From assembly GCF_012584455.1 (NCBI RefSeq), contig NZ_JABAEB010000001.1, positions 1 to 64,000 on the forward strand: 64,000 nt of DNA, read 5' to 3'. The notes under the pieces were generated by a model. The model was not told the origin of the DNA. It ran no database searches and saw only the letters and a list, made by a program, of their open reading frames with translations. Shown one piece after another: positions 55,264-64,000 of the stretch (position 1 is its first letter; each line of letters opens with the position of its first letter). The translations under genes were made by a program, and so were the position numbers. Origin of the DNA: Shewanella oncorhynchi (GTDB lineage Bacteria; Pseudomonadota; Gammaproteobacteria; Enterobacterales; Shewanellaceae).

Positions 55264-56673
55264 TTGAGCAACTCTGATACTAAGCCTAATCCATCAATGG
55301 CTTTTTCGACTCTTAAGCTAAAACCCGAACTGCTTGAGAACCTTTCTTCTATGGGCTACAACGAGATGACGCCAATTCAGGCGCAAAGTTTGCCACCCAT
55401 TTTAGCGGGGCAGGATGTGATAGGTCAGGGTAAAACTGGCTCGGGTAAAACGGCCGCCTTCGGCTTAGGATTACTGAACAAGTTAGACGTTAAACGCTTT
55501 CGCATTCAAACCTTAGTGTTATGCCCAACCCGCGAGTTGGCCGACCAAGTGGCGCAGGAAATCCGTACCCTTGCCCGTGGTATTCATAACGTTAAAGTAC
55601 TGACACTTTGCGGCGGTGTGCCTATGGGGCCACAGGTTGGTTCGCTGGAACACGGTGCACACATTATTGTGGGTACGCCGGGTCGTATCGTCGATCACTT
55701 AGATCGCAATCGCTTAGATTTAAGCAATCTCAACATGTTAGTGCTCGATGAAGCCGATCGCATGTTAGAAATGGGCTTCCAACCCGCTCTAGATGCGATT
55801 ATCGAACAAGCGCCACGTGAGCGTCAGACGCTGCTATTCAGCGCGACGTTCCCTGAGCAAATTCAATCAATTGCCAAGCAAATCATGTATGACCCAAGCA
55901 TGGTTAAAGTTGAAGGTAATCACGATAGCTTAAGCATAGCCCAACATTTTTATCACTTAGATGATGACAAGGCGCGTATGCAAGCGCTGCAATTATTGTT
56001 GTTAGAACATAAGCCTGAAAGCGCTGTGGTGTTTTGTAACACAAAACGCGAAACCCAAAAAGTGGCCGATGAGCTTGAAGGTTTAGGCTTTAGCGTATTG
56101 GCTTTGCACGGCGATTTAGAGCAAAGAGATAGGGACGAAACCCTGCTGCAATTTGCTAATAAGAGTGCCTGTGTATTAGTGGCGACCGACGTTGCCGCCC
56201 GTGGTTTAGATATCGATGCGCTGGATGCCGTGTTCAACTATCACGTCGCCTATGACACCGAAGTGCATATTCACCGTATCGGTCGTACTGGCCGCGCGGG
56301 CTGTAAAGGCGCCGCTTATACCTTCTATAACGACCAAGACGGTTATAAAATTGCCTTGTTAGAAGAGTATTTAGAGCGCGAAATCACCAGCGAATCACTG
56401 CCATCTGAAAGCCTGCTCGGCAACACGCCTGCAGCGCCAACCATGATCACTCTGCAGATCGATGGTGGTAAGAAGGAAAAACTGCGTCCAGGGGATATCT
56501 TAGGCGCGCTGACGGGCGAAAACGGTATCGAAGGCTCACAGGTGGGTAAAATCCAAGTGACAGATTACCGCGCCTATGTGGCCGTTAATCGTAAGGTTGC
56601 CAAGAAAGCACTGAACAAAATTACTGGCGGCCGGATCAAAGGAAAATCTTACCGCGCTTGGCCAATGAAGTAA
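55264..56673 (+). CDS. dbpA: ATP-dependent RNA helicase DbpA
   Basis: DEAD-box helicase specific for 23S rRNA hairpin 92, 469 residues. Motifs: GQGKTGSGKTAAFGLGLL (I), LDEADRML (II), SATF (III), [10 protein letters not shown] (VI). The C-terminal DbpA RNA-binding domain (MITLQIDGGKKEKLRPGDILGALTG...) distinguishes it from other DEAD-box proteins. Start is TTG with AGGA upstream; an ATG 11 codons downstream (MAFSTLKLKP) matches the N terminus of E. coli DbpA and could be the true start. Confidence 0.94.
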   Translation: MSNSDTKPNPSMAFSTLKLKPELLENLSSMGYNEMTPIQAQSLPPILAGQDVIGQGKTGSGKTAAFGLGLLNKLDVKRFRIQTLVLCPTRELADQVAQEIRTLARGIHNVKVLTLCGGVPMGPQVGSLEHGAHIIVGTPGRIVDHLDRNRLDLSNLNMLVLDEADRMLEMGFQPALDAIIEQAPRERQTLLFSATFPEQIQSIAKQIMYDPSMVKVEGNHDSLSIAQHFYHLDDDKARMQALQLLLLEHKPESAVVFCNTKRETQKVADELEGLGFSVLALHGDLEQRDRDETLLQFANKSACVLVATDVAARGLDIDALDAVFNYHVAYDTEVHIHRIGRTGRAGCKGAAYTFYNDQDGYKIALLEEYLEREITSESLPSESLLGNTPAAPTMITLQIDGGKKEKLRPGDILGALTGENGIEGSQVGKIQVTDYRAYVAVNRKVAKKALNKITGGRIKGKSYRAWPMK

Positions 56674-56725
56674 GTTTGGCCTAGCTTGAGTTGAATCGTA
56701 CCTCGATTTAATTCGCTCTATTTTT

Positions 56726-56760
56726 AAAGGGAATAAACTCAGGTTTATTCCCTTTTTTGT
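56726..56760 (+). terminator. Terminator after dbpA
   Basis: A 13-bp perfect stem (AAAGGGAATAAAC and GTTTATTCCCTTT) with a 4-nt loop and a strong T run, 53 bases after dbpA. Confidence 0.92.
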
Positions 56761-56961
56761 TGGGTTTTATCACCGCCGTTACTGTGCCTTTTGTCCACGT
56801 CACCGCTAATCTTATTGGGCGATTAAGTAACACTTTGTATTTGTCTGCTTAATTGATATGTCCCTCAGCTTGCCTGTGTTAGAAGTGATTCTGAGTAAAA
56901 AATAAATGAGCAGATAAACGGCTTTGTCAGGTGATAAGGCGTGCATCGGTTTGGAGTATTT

Positions 56962-58035
56962 ATGTTTCGATGGACTATTTTACTAAGCATCTTTTTGAGC
57001 GCAGCGAGCGCTGCATCAATTCTGCCAGAGCCGCAACCGGAGTCTAAGTCAGAGTCGCAACCGTTACAGCACTTCATCTACATTAACCATCGTGAGGCCA
57101 ACGGAGAAAACATTCGTGCCGACAAGGCGCTGCGCGATCCCCGTTTTGGCGGTGCGCAGATTGTTTATACTTGGCGCAGTTTAGAGCCTAAGCAGGACGA
57201 ATATGATTTCAGCGCGATTAGGGCCGATATTGCATATCTCGATTCGATAGGCAAAAAATTGTGGATCCAGCTGCAAGAGAAATCCTTTACGCCCAGAGTC
57301 AATGTGCCGCGTTATTTGCTCGATGATCCTATTTATCAAGGCGGTGTGTTGAAGCAAAGCATGTTGAGTGCACCAGAGCGTGATCCCAATAAACCGGTGA
57401 CGGATGACGAATACGGCTGGTCTGCCAAAATGTGGGAGCCTTCAGTGCGTGCGCGTTATCAGCAATTGGTGCGTCAGCTAGGCCAAGAGTTTGATGGGAA
57501 AATTGCGGGCATTAACTTTAGTGAAAGCTCAATTGATGTGGGGACTGAAAACGCCGATGGAACGACTACCTTCCCCAGTGATTTTAATCCTAAAGCCTAT
57601 ATCGATGCGATTGGCGAGAATATGCAGGTATTAGCTGAGTCATTTCAGCATTCAACCGCTATGGTGTATTTGAACTTTTTGCCAGACGAATGGCTGCCAT
57701 GGAATGACAAAGGTTATATGCGAGGCTTATTTGCGCAAGCCAAATCGCTCAACATGGGTGTGGGTGGCCCAGATCTGATGCCTTACCGTAAAAGTCATAT
57801 GGCACAAAGTTATGCCTTTATTAAAGAGTACCCAGCGACACTGGTGAAAGGTATGGCGGTGCAAGACGGTAATTTGCGGCAGATTAATCCTAAAACGGGT
57901 AAAAAGAATACTGTGCCTGAGCTGTTGAATTTTGCACAAAACTACCTAGGCTTAGACTACATTTTTTGGGTTGAAGATGAACCTTATTTTACGGATGAAG
58001 TCCTGCAGCAGTTGCCAGATACAAAGGCGAATTAA
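56962..58035 (+). CDS. Secreted glycosidase-like TIM-barrel protein
   Basis: Exported protein of 357 residues, start chosen at ATG 56962 (GGAG eight bases upstream). A signal peptide (about 1-17) is followed by a proline/serine linker and a domain with the look of a clan-A glycoside hydrolase TIM barrel: YTWRSLEPKQDEYDFSAI, KLWIQLQEK, GINFSESS and the C-terminal FWVEDEPYFTD. The Glu in FSES and in VEDEP are candidate catalytic residues, but neither is in a fully standard NEP-type context. Substrate and activity unknown. Isolated gene between two terminators. Confidence 0.55.
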   Translation: MFRWTILLSIFLSAASAASILPEPQPESKSESQPLQHFIYINHREANGENIRADKALRDPRFGGAQIVYTWRSLEPKQDEYDFSAIRADIAYLDSIGKKLWIQLQEKSFTPRVNVPRYLLDDPIYQGGVLKQSMLSAPERDPNKPVTDDEYGWSAKMWEPSVRARYQQLVRQLGQEFDGKIAGINFSESSIDVGTENADGTTTFPSDFNPKAYIDAIGENMQVLAESFQHSTAMVYLNFLPDEWLPWNDKGYMRGLFAQAKSLNMGVGGPDLMPYRKSHMAQSYAFIKEYPATLVKGMAVQDGNLRQINPKTGKKNTVPELLNFAQNYLGLDYIFWVEDEPYFTDEVLQQLPDTKAN

Positions 58036-58145
58036 TTTAGGTTGCCGTTTTAGGCTGTTTTTAAGGCAGTGATTGTTCAAGCCGATTATTGTTCAAAGCG
58101 TAGATAACGAGCTAAGCATCGATAAAGACAAACTAAGACAAACAA

Positions 58146-58178
58146 AAACGCCCAATTCCATGCGGAGTTGGGCGTTTC
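58146..58178 (+). terminator. Bidirectional terminator between the glycosidase-like gene and rhlE
   Basis: AAACGCCCAA (58146-58155) and TTGGGCGTTT (58168-58177) form a 10-bp stem. It lies between convergent genes, 110 bases after the first and 54 before the second end, and has A/T flanks on both sides. Confidence 0.85.
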
Positions 58179-58231
58179 TGTTTAGGGCTTAATACGGCTA
58201 AATCGCTAAGCAAGTTCGCTTAGCTTTTGCA

Positions 58232-59776
58232 TTAATCCTGTGAATGTCTTGGACGACTCGCACCATTATTTGGGCGACGGGTGTTTTTCTTTGGGCCATT
58301 GGCGTAAGGATTCTCACCCGCTTGGCCACGATTCTCGCCAGCACCTGAACGGCTTTCAGTTGGACGACTAGCGCCTGCGCTATTGGCTCGGCCATCGTTT
58401 GAACGTGGTGGACGAGGTTTGGCATCACTGCGGGGGGCGCTACTGGCTTCACCGCTGTGTCTTGGATTCTTGTCGTTTGGCTTGTGACCGCGCGCGACGT
58501 CACCGCTGCGTTGACCGTCTTTATGCTCGGCGCTTCTTGGAGCTCCATCGCGTGAGCTAGGTTGGTTTGAGCTGCGGGTATTTCTACGACTTGGTACTGA
58601 TTTACCGCTACTTTTCCCACCGCCACCTAAACGTGATTCTGGCAATTCATGGTTAAAGCCTTCAACCATTTCTCGGTCTAATACGCGATTGATTAAACGC
58701 TCGATATCGTTCAGCAGTTTGATTTCTTCGTTACTTACCAGTGACACGGCTTGACCCGATGCGCCAGCGCGGCCAGTACGGCCGATACGATGCACATAAT
58801 CTTCTGGCACGTTCGGTAAGTCGAAGTTAACCACTTGTGGTAATTGGTCTATGTCTAAACCGCGGGCGGCGATATCGGTCGCAACCAGTACGCGAGCTTG
58901 ACCATTTTTAAAGTCGGCCAAGGCTTTAGTACGGGCGGTTTGGCTCTTGTTACCGTGGATAGCGGCGGCTTTGATACCTGCCTCTTCAAGGCTTTTCGCC
59001 AGACGGTTAGCACCATGTTTAGTGCGCGAGAATACCAACACTTGTTGCCAATCGTTTTGCTTGATGAGTTGGATCAAGAGTGCCGATTTTTGGCTCTTAT
59101 CAACTGGGCAAACCCATTGTTTTACAGTGGTCGCCGCCGCGTTACGTGGCGTGACCGAAATTTCGACTGGATCATTGACTAGGCCTTTTGCCAGCTCACG
59201 AATTTCATCGGAGAAGGTGGCTGAGAACATCAGGTTTTGACGTTGCTTAGGTAAAATGGCCAAAATCTTACGGATATCGCGGATAAAGCCCATGTCGAGC
59301 ATGCGGTCGGCTTCATCTAACACTAAGATCTCAAGCTGGCTGAATTTCACCGCTTTTTGATTATATAGATCCATCAATCGACCAGGCGTCGCGACTAATA
59401 CGTCGACACCGTGGCGCAATTTCGCGATTTGTGGATTGATAGGCACGCCACCAAATATCACCGCTGAGCGCAGTGGTAAATTCTTACCATAGGTTTCAAC
59501 ACTTTCTGCAACCTGAGCTGCCAATTCGCGTGTCGGAGTTAACACTAATGCGCGCACTTGGCCTGCTTGGGCACGGTTACCTTTACTCAGGAGTTCGAGC
59601 ATAGGTAGGGTGAAACCTGCTGTTTTACCTGTTCCTGTTTGGGCGGCCGCCATCACATCTTTGCCTTGAAGCACAGCGGGAATTGCTTGAGCTTGGATTG
59701 GCGAAGGTGTGTCGTAGCCTTGTTCGGCAACGGCTTTAAGTATCGGGGCCGATAAGCCCAGGGAGGTAAAACTCAT
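58232..59776 (-). CDS. rhlE: ATP-dependent RNA helicase RhlE
   Basis: DEAD-box helicase of about 514 residues. Motifs: [17 protein letters not shown] (I), LDEADRML (II), SATF (III), [13 protein letters not shown] (VI). N-terminal [21 protein letters not shown] matches RhlE, so I start at 59776 and not 11 codons upstream. From about residue 385 the tail is Arg/Ser/Gly/Asn/Pro-rich and low-complexity, suggesting an unstructured RNA-binding region. Shares the convergent terminator with the glycosidase-like gene. Confidence 0.93.
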   Translation of the reverse strand: MSFTSLGLSAPILKAVAEQGYDTPSPIQAQAIPAVLQGKDVMAAAQTGTGKTAGFTLPMLELLSKGNRAQAGQVRALVLTPTRELAAQVAESVETYGKNLPLRSAVIFGGVPINPQIAKLRHGVDVLVATPGRLMDLYNQKAVKFSQLEILVLDEADRMLDMGFIRDIRKILAILPKQRQNLMFSATFSDEIRELAKGLVNDPVEISVTPRNAAATTVKQWVCPVDKSQKSALLIQLIKQNDWQQVLVFSRTKHGANRLAKSLEEAGIKAAAIHGNKSQTARTKALADFKNGQARVLVATDIAARGLDIDQLPQVVNFDLPNVPEDYVHRIGRTGRAGASGQAVSLVSNEEIKLLNDIERLINRVLDREMVEGFNHELPESRLGGGGKSSGKSVPSRRNTRSSNQPSSRDGAPRSAEHKDGQRSGDVARGHKPNDKNPRHSGEASSAPRSDAKPRPPRSNDGRANSAGASRPTESRSGAGENRGQAGENPYANGPKKNTRRPNNGASRPRHSQD

Positions 59777-60409
59777 AGATTGGTCTCTTGTGGCAACACT
59801 GTGCTGCATTTATGGTCAATAGCCAGGTCTGCTGGCGGGCGTGCAGCTTACAGGATCAGGGCTTTAAGTGCCATCTAATAAAGGTTTTTGGGCTGGGTTT
59901 CATTCATATTGGCACATAAATCGCTTGTCGGCGGCTTTCACTCGGCCTCGCTTATCTTTTAGGCGCAAGTTTAGATGGCAGAGTTTGAGGTTATGGAAGT
60001 TAATTGATTTCAAGGTACAAGATGACTATTAGGCTTATTTCATAATATCAATTGAAGTCATAGGCATTTTTTATCTAGAGTTAGAATGAGTTAGCGGTAG
60101 ATCACGCTACAATAATGAGAGTGGTATAAACTAAAGTCGATTGGAGTAGAATTAATTAATGACGCAATTGGTTTCGCTATCTGTTCAGTTCGTGATTGAT
60201 GTTATTCGCTGAATTTTTAACAATGAACCGAGCGAAAGAATTATTGAGTGTTTTCACGATCACGTTTAACTGAGTCATTCATGTTTAACTTAGTCATTTA
60301 GATGGAGTGGCTTAAGAGCAGTTCTCTGCATGCTTGCGATTTATCTCACGTTTATTTTAGGATGAGGCATTGTGGGAACGGTTAAACGCCTCTCATTTAT
60401 AGGTGGATT
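59777..60409. promoter_or_regulatory. Long intergenic region between rhlE and DUF3626 gene
   Basis: About 630 bases, AT-rich in the centre, between divergent genes. It has no credible ORF, RNA gene or strong hairpin that I could see. It must hold the promoters of both genes, and possibly a long rhlE leader, but none was recognised with confidence. Confidence 0.4.
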
Positions 60410-61456
60410 ATGACAGCGATACAGCATATTGAACGCCTTGCACGAGGACGCAGTGAACAAGCCGTCGCTGTGATTAAAAATGTGCAGCAGATGTCAAATA
60501 TCCCCATGCATGAGATGCAACTCGCGCTTAAACAATTGCTCAACTGTGGCCGAATTGCGCTGCATTTTCACCCCGATAGAATCGATAGCCGTGGTATGAC
60601 TGTTGCCGAAGGTTTACTGCGCGATGGTCAATACCGCAGCCAGTTTGAGACCCATATTTCCAATGGTCAGTTGTCACCTGAGTTAGGTGGCCCACGTGAT
60701 CATTGGGAAAATCAGCTTTTTGGTGATGTATACAAGGGCACTAAATCTCGGCCTAAATACGGTGCACTCGATCTGGGCATGTGGCAGGACGGTCCCGCTC
60801 CACGTTTTGGTAGCTGTTATTTTCTGACTCATACGAGTGCGATGGCGCGCTCAACCTTTAGTTATCTCGACTCGTACCGAAATCCGAAAGAGAAGGGCAC
60901 GCTGTCATGTTTCGATGATATTTTAGCGGCGCTGCTGACTGAGAGTTTTGAGCGTCACTATGCCTTAGGCAAAGCCGATTTTAAGCCGCTGAATGTGATC
61001 CATTACTTGGGGCATCAGCTCAATGCTTCCTTGCTGTCACGTTTCGAGCGGCCGCTATCGAATAATCTTGACCATTATATTGAGGCGCAGATCCACGGTG
61101 ATGTTTCCCTCGATGAAGATATCGCCATGCTGGTGGCGGACCCCAGTTTTAAGGGTACTGATATTGGCGCAAGCTTAAGTAAAATTTGCGATAAATATGA
61201 TATCGAGCTGCAATATCATGGTGGCTTTAGCCTGCATACGGCGCAGATCCCCAGTGATTTCCGTGGGCCAACTATGCCATCGCTGGCTAATCGGATTGCC
61301 ATAGAAGACAGAGTCGATGCCTATGCCATAGGCGTGGCGGCGCGGGATTTATACCATTCGCCCCAGCATTGGCGTGACCGCGGTAATCGTGCGCAAGTCG
61401 CCCATGAACTTAAGTTGCTCTGGCATGTGCTAGTGAAATACGGTGGAGTGCAATAA
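60410..61456 (+). CDS. DUF3626-domain protein
   Basis: Cytoplasmic protein of 348 residues. The ALHFHPDR motif (about 50-57) and the GDVYKGTKSRPKYGALDLG and RFGSCYFLTH segments match DUF3626, a family of unknown function that occurs sporadically in bacteria. The His/Asp-rich motif suggests a metal or nucleotide site. No signal peptide or membrane segment. It is a single gene with a bidirectional terminator after it. Confidence 0.75.
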   Translation: MTAIQHIERLARGRSEQAVAVIKNVQQMSNIPMHEMQLALKQLLNCGRIALHFHPDRIDSRGMTVAEGLLRDGQYRSQFETHISNGQLSPELGGPRDHWENQLFGDVYKGTKSRPKYGALDLGMWQDGPAPRFGSCYFLTHTSAMARSTFSYLDSYRNPKEKGTLSCFDDILAALLTESFERHYALGKADFKPLNVIHYLGHQLNASLLSRFERPLSNNLDHYIEAQIHGDVSLDEDIAMLVADPSFKGTDIGASLSKICDKYDIELQYHGGFSLHTAQIPSDFRGPTMPSLANRIAIEDRVDAYAIGVAARDLYHSPQHWRDRGNRAQVAHELKLLWHVLVKYGGVQ

Positions 61457-61525
61457 GCGCGAACTCTTTAAAAATGCTTAATTGTAAACGTAAGCATTAA
61501 CAACAAAATGAGTTTAGAGCGCAAA

Positions 61526-61564
61526 TAAAACAGCGAGACAACCTCAGGTTAACTCGCTGTTTTA
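61526..61564 (+). terminator. Bidirectional terminator between DUF3626 and the prepilin gene
   Basis: A 12-bp perfect stem (TAAAACAGCGAG and CTCGCTGTTTTA) with a 15-nt loop and A/T flanks on both sides, between convergent genes. Confidence 0.87.
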
Positions 61565-61590
61565 TATGGATATTTTATCGTCAAGGTCGC

Positions 61591-62109
61591 CTAGCAACCA
61601 GTGTCGACTTTTTTATAAGTGGGAACGCCCGTTGTCTCCCATTTATAGTCGATATAGCAATTTGTCGCTTCGACTTGCGCTTCTGTGGGCGTGGCAAGGT
61701 TCAGTTTTTGCTTTGGCGTGGCGATAACTTCATAGGTACCGTTGGTGGTGTAAATTCGATAGGACCACTCATTCACATTTAGCCCTGCCGCTTTAAAAAT
61801 TTCTGGCGGAGTCGTGTAAGCCGTACTTGGCGTTATACCGCTGGTACTGGCAGCCCAAGGCTGATAGTTTTCACCACGGATTTCGTCGTAAACGACTCTA
61901 TTCGTGGTGCCGCTATTAGCAATTTCCGACTTTGATTTGAATAGGGTCACGGCGGATTTCATCGAAGCCAGTGCACCTGAGAGCTGACTCTTATAGGCAT
62001 CTGATTGTAAATTAATGAATTTAGGCGCAGCTACTACGGCTAATACGCCAAGAATAATAATAACTACAACGAGTTCAATCAGGGTGAAACCAGCATTTTT
62101 ATTTGGCAT
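61591..62109 (-). CDS. Orphan MSHA-type prepilin
   Basis: Prepilin of 172 residues. Short leader with cleavage motif NAGFTLIELVVVIIILGVLAVVAAPKFINLQSDA (about 5-38), typical of MSHA pilin MshA and related pilins. The mature domain has two Cys near the end (ATNCYIDYKW and VDTGC) for the usual disulfide loop. It stands alone, away from the mshA-mshQ locus and from the pilE cluster, so it may be a paralogue or a pseudopilin. Confidence 0.78.
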   Translation of the reverse strand: MPNKNAGFTLIELVVVIIILGVLAVVAAPKFINLQSDAYKSQLSGALASMKSAVTLFKSKSEIANSGTTNRVVYDEIRGENYQPWAASTSGITPSTAYTTPPEIFKAAGLNVNEWSYRIYTTNGTYEVIATPKQKLNLATPTEAQVEATNCYIDYKWETTGVPTYKKVDTGC

Positions 62110-62388
62110 AGATAGAGGACATTTAATACAAAGAGCTTCATGCTACCTAAGTTTTTAAAATCAGGCTAGTACTCGGTAAAGTTCCGTTAACTCCTAGATT
62201 TATTTATCTTTAGCTCGTTTTTGTGAGTCCGCTAGCAAAAGTCTGTGATAGGGTTTCATCTGTTGTAGATGCCTGCGATACTGCGTCCCTATCGGAACTT
62301 TTTAGCTGTTGCAAGCCCCTTAAACTGAGTTGTTATCGATAGTCGATCCCCGCTACGAGTCGCTTAATTGTTTTCTTGTTGGAGCACC

Positions 62389-64000
62389 ATGGATAAGTCG
62401 TTAGAAAAATCCCTTCTTGTTTGGCTTAAAGCCCAGAAAAAAGCCTGTGGCCTGTTCCTTAAATTGTCGTTATGGCTTGGGATGATAAGCGCCGTCGCTA
62501 TGGTGGCGCAGGCTTATATTATCGCGACGATTCTGGATGGCGTGATCATAGGGCAAGTTATACCGCTAACTGACAATGCCCAAACGGTCAGTTCCAGCGT
62601 GAGTATTGATACCTATACACCTCATTTTATTGCGCTAATTGCCTTGATGTTACTGCGTGCCTTGCTGGCTTATGGGCGTGAACGCGCCAGTTTTGAGGCG
62701 GGTAAGCGTCTACGTGGCCATATTCGCGCGGCAGTGATGGACAAGTTGACTAAGCTAGGTCCGGCATTTATTAAAGGTAAACCCGCAGGGAGTTGGGCAA
62801 GCATAGTCTTAGAGCAAGTCGAAGATTTACAAGATTTTTATGCCAGATACCTTCCGCAAATTAGCCTTGCTGGTTTTATTCCCTTACTCATTTTAGCAGC
62901 GGTATTCCCGATTAACTGGGCGGCAGGCTTAATCCTGTTACTCACAGCGCCATTAATCCCTATGTTTATGATCTTAGTTGGCATGGGCGCTGCTGATGCT
63001 AATCGCAAGAACTTCAGTGCGCTTGCAAGATTGAGCGGCCATTTTATGGATAGATTAAAAGGCTTAAGCACGTTGAAACTCTTCCACCGTGGTGATGCCG
63101 AGCTTAAGGTGATCGCTACTGCTTCGGAGGAGTTTCGTAGCCGCACTATGTCGGTGCTACGCATGGCATTTTTAAGCTCGGCAGTCTTAGAGTTTTTTGC
63201 CGCGGTATCGATTGCAGTATTGGCGGTTTACTTTGGTTTCAGTTACTTAGGTCACTTAGATTTTGGCTATTATGGCGCCCATGCCAATATTAGTTCAAGT
63301 ACAGATCCTGACATGGGCGGTATTCCTTTCAGCTTATTTACTGGGCTATTTATTCTGATTTTAGCTCCTGAGTTTTATCAACCGCTGCGCGACATGGGGA
63401 CTCATTACCATGCTAAGGCGCAGGCTATAGGCGCGGCAGAAGCTTTGATTACCTTGCTCGAACTTCCTGAACCTGAATTTGCCGGCCACGTCCGTATCAA
63501 TAGCATAGAGACGCTGAGTGCCGACAATCTTGAGGTGTTCAGTGTTGATGGTACGCGTTTACTTGGCCCGCTGAGTTTTGAGTTAAAAGAGGGTGAACGC
63601 TTAGCTTTAGTTGGTCCGAGCGGAGCGGGTAAAACCAGTTTACTCAACGCCTTATTGGGATTTTTACCCTACAAGGGCCATTTGTTGATTAATGGCCATG
63701 AGTTATCCGCATTAGACTTAGCCCATTGGCGACAGCACTTAGCTTGGCTTGGACAGGAACCGCAGTTATTTCACGGCACAGTGCGGGATAACGTTGCCTT
63801 AGCCGACCCAACTCTGCCCGACAGTCAAATTTGGCACTTGCTGGCAGAGGCCAATATTAGCGAGTTCGTTAAGGCGCAGCCATTGGGTTTAGATGCCCCA
63901 GTCGGTGAACAATCCTCCGGTTTATCCGTTGGCCAAGCTCAACGTATTGCTTTAGCAAGGGCGCTTGGGCAGCAGGCGAGTTTGTTTGTCCTTGATGAAC
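62389..64000 (+). CDS. cydD: Thiol reductant ABC exporter subunit CydD, 5' part
   Basis: Half of the CydDC exporter of cysteine/glutathione, needed for cytochrome bd assembly. The gene starts at ATG 62389 (GGAG eight bases upstream) and runs off the window with 537 codons present. Type IV ABC exporter membrane domain (about 20-330: SFEAGKRLRGHIRAAVMDKL, AGSWASIVLEQVEDLQDFYARYLPQ), then Walker A GPSGAGKTSL and the start of the signature region (SSGLSVGQAQRIALARAL). The C-terminal end and the partner cydC are outside the window. Confidence 0.92.
   Translation, partial: MDKSLEKSLLVWLKAQKKACGLFLKLSLWLGMISAVAMVAQAYIIATILDGVIIGQVIPLTDNAQTVSSSVSIDTYTPHFIALIALMLLRALLAYGRERASFEAGKRLRGHIRAAVMDKLTKLGPAFIKGKPAGSWASIVLEQVEDLQDFYARYLPQISLAGFIPLLILAAVFPINWAAGLILLLTAPLIPMFMILVGMGAADANRKNFSALARLSGHFMDRLKGLSTLKLFHRGDAELKVIATASEEFRSRTMSVLRMAFLSSAVLEFFAAVSIAVLAVYFGFSYLGHLDFGYYGAHANISSSTDPDMGGIPFSLFTGLFILILAPEFYQPLRDMGTHYHAKAQAIGAAEALITLLELPEPEFAGHVRINSIETLSADNLEVFSVDGTRLLGPLSFELKEGERLALVGPSGAGKTSLLNALLGFLPYKGHLLINGHELSALDLAHWRQHLAWLGQEPQLFHGTVRDNVALADPTLPDSQIWHLLAEANISEFVKAQPLGLDAPVGEQSSGLSVGQAQRIALARALGQQASLFVLDE

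Noticed and set aside
58198-58626. ORF of 142 codons overlapping the 3' end of rhlE
   Set aside because: It is a frame shadow of the low-complexity RhlE tail on the same strand.

Overview
The window looks like chromosome of a Shewanella species (Alteromonadales, Gammaproteobacteria). The evidence is gene content and order: a periplasmic nitrate reductase operon beside a second EF-G gene, a type IV minor-pilin cluster, a curli locus beside panCB-folK-pcnB-gluQ-dksA-sfsA-pepB, and a yheS/yheT/yheU-prkB neighbourhood. Most genes have the moderate GC and codon use of the genus. A short stretch near 52.1-53.7 kb is clearly more AT-rich. No tool was run; product names rest on motifs, lengths and synteny read from the sequence.

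Layout. 1-0.8 kb: 3' end of a 5S rRNA with its terminator, then a decayed IS630-type transposase fragment. 0.8-6 kb: a periplasmic-sensor diguanylate cyclase, an EF-G paralogue, a LysR regulator and a divergent 50-residue ORF. 6.2-9.7 kb: napDAB, without napC or napGH, preceded by a NarP-type 7-2-7 site, an FNR-type site and a leader hairpin. 9.7-13.2 kb: five prepilin genes (pilE, fimT, pilV, pilW, and a long pilX fused to a predicted beta-helix). 13.5-18 kb: a LolD/FtsX-type ABC system with an AttH-like lipoprotein. 18.3-20.2 kb: a tandem glycine riboswitch ahead of a sodium:alanine/glycine symporter. 20.3-26.7 kb: a 1777-residue hybrid histidine kinase paired with an HD-GYP response regulator. 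26.8-30 kb: ygfZ, serA and a DUF2238 membrane protein.

30.2-34.2 kb: a CsgD-like regulator convergent with csgBA, in which the major curlin is very long with about 18 repeats, then a DUF4124 protein. 34.5-42.3 kb: panC, panB, folK, pcnB (apparently starting at AUU as in E. coli), gluQ, dksA and sfsA on the minus strand, and pepB on the plus strand. 42.4-46 kb: an acetyltransferase, a non-coding interval with six 50-bp repeats alternating between two types, and yheT-yheU-prkB. 46.1-51.8 kb: a GMC oxidoreductase with a small partner, a GFA-family protein, a TIGR02444 protein, the ABC-F protein YheS and YheV. 52.1-53.7 kb: two unrecognised AT-rich genes separated by an attC-like palindrome. 54-64 kb: pirin, dbpA, a secreted glycosidase-like protein, rhlE, a DUF3626 protein, an orphan MSHA-type prepilin and the first 1.6 kb of cydD, which runs off the window.

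Several neighbours appear to work together: nap genes with anaerobic/nitrate control sites; minor pilins as one operon; kinase plus HD-GYP plus the GGDEF protein as c-di-GMP inputs, next to surface structures (pili, curli) that c-di-GMP often governs. The least explained parts are the alternating repeat array (43153-43580), the AT-rich pair with its attC-like site, the nap leader hairpin, and the pilX beta-helix fusion.
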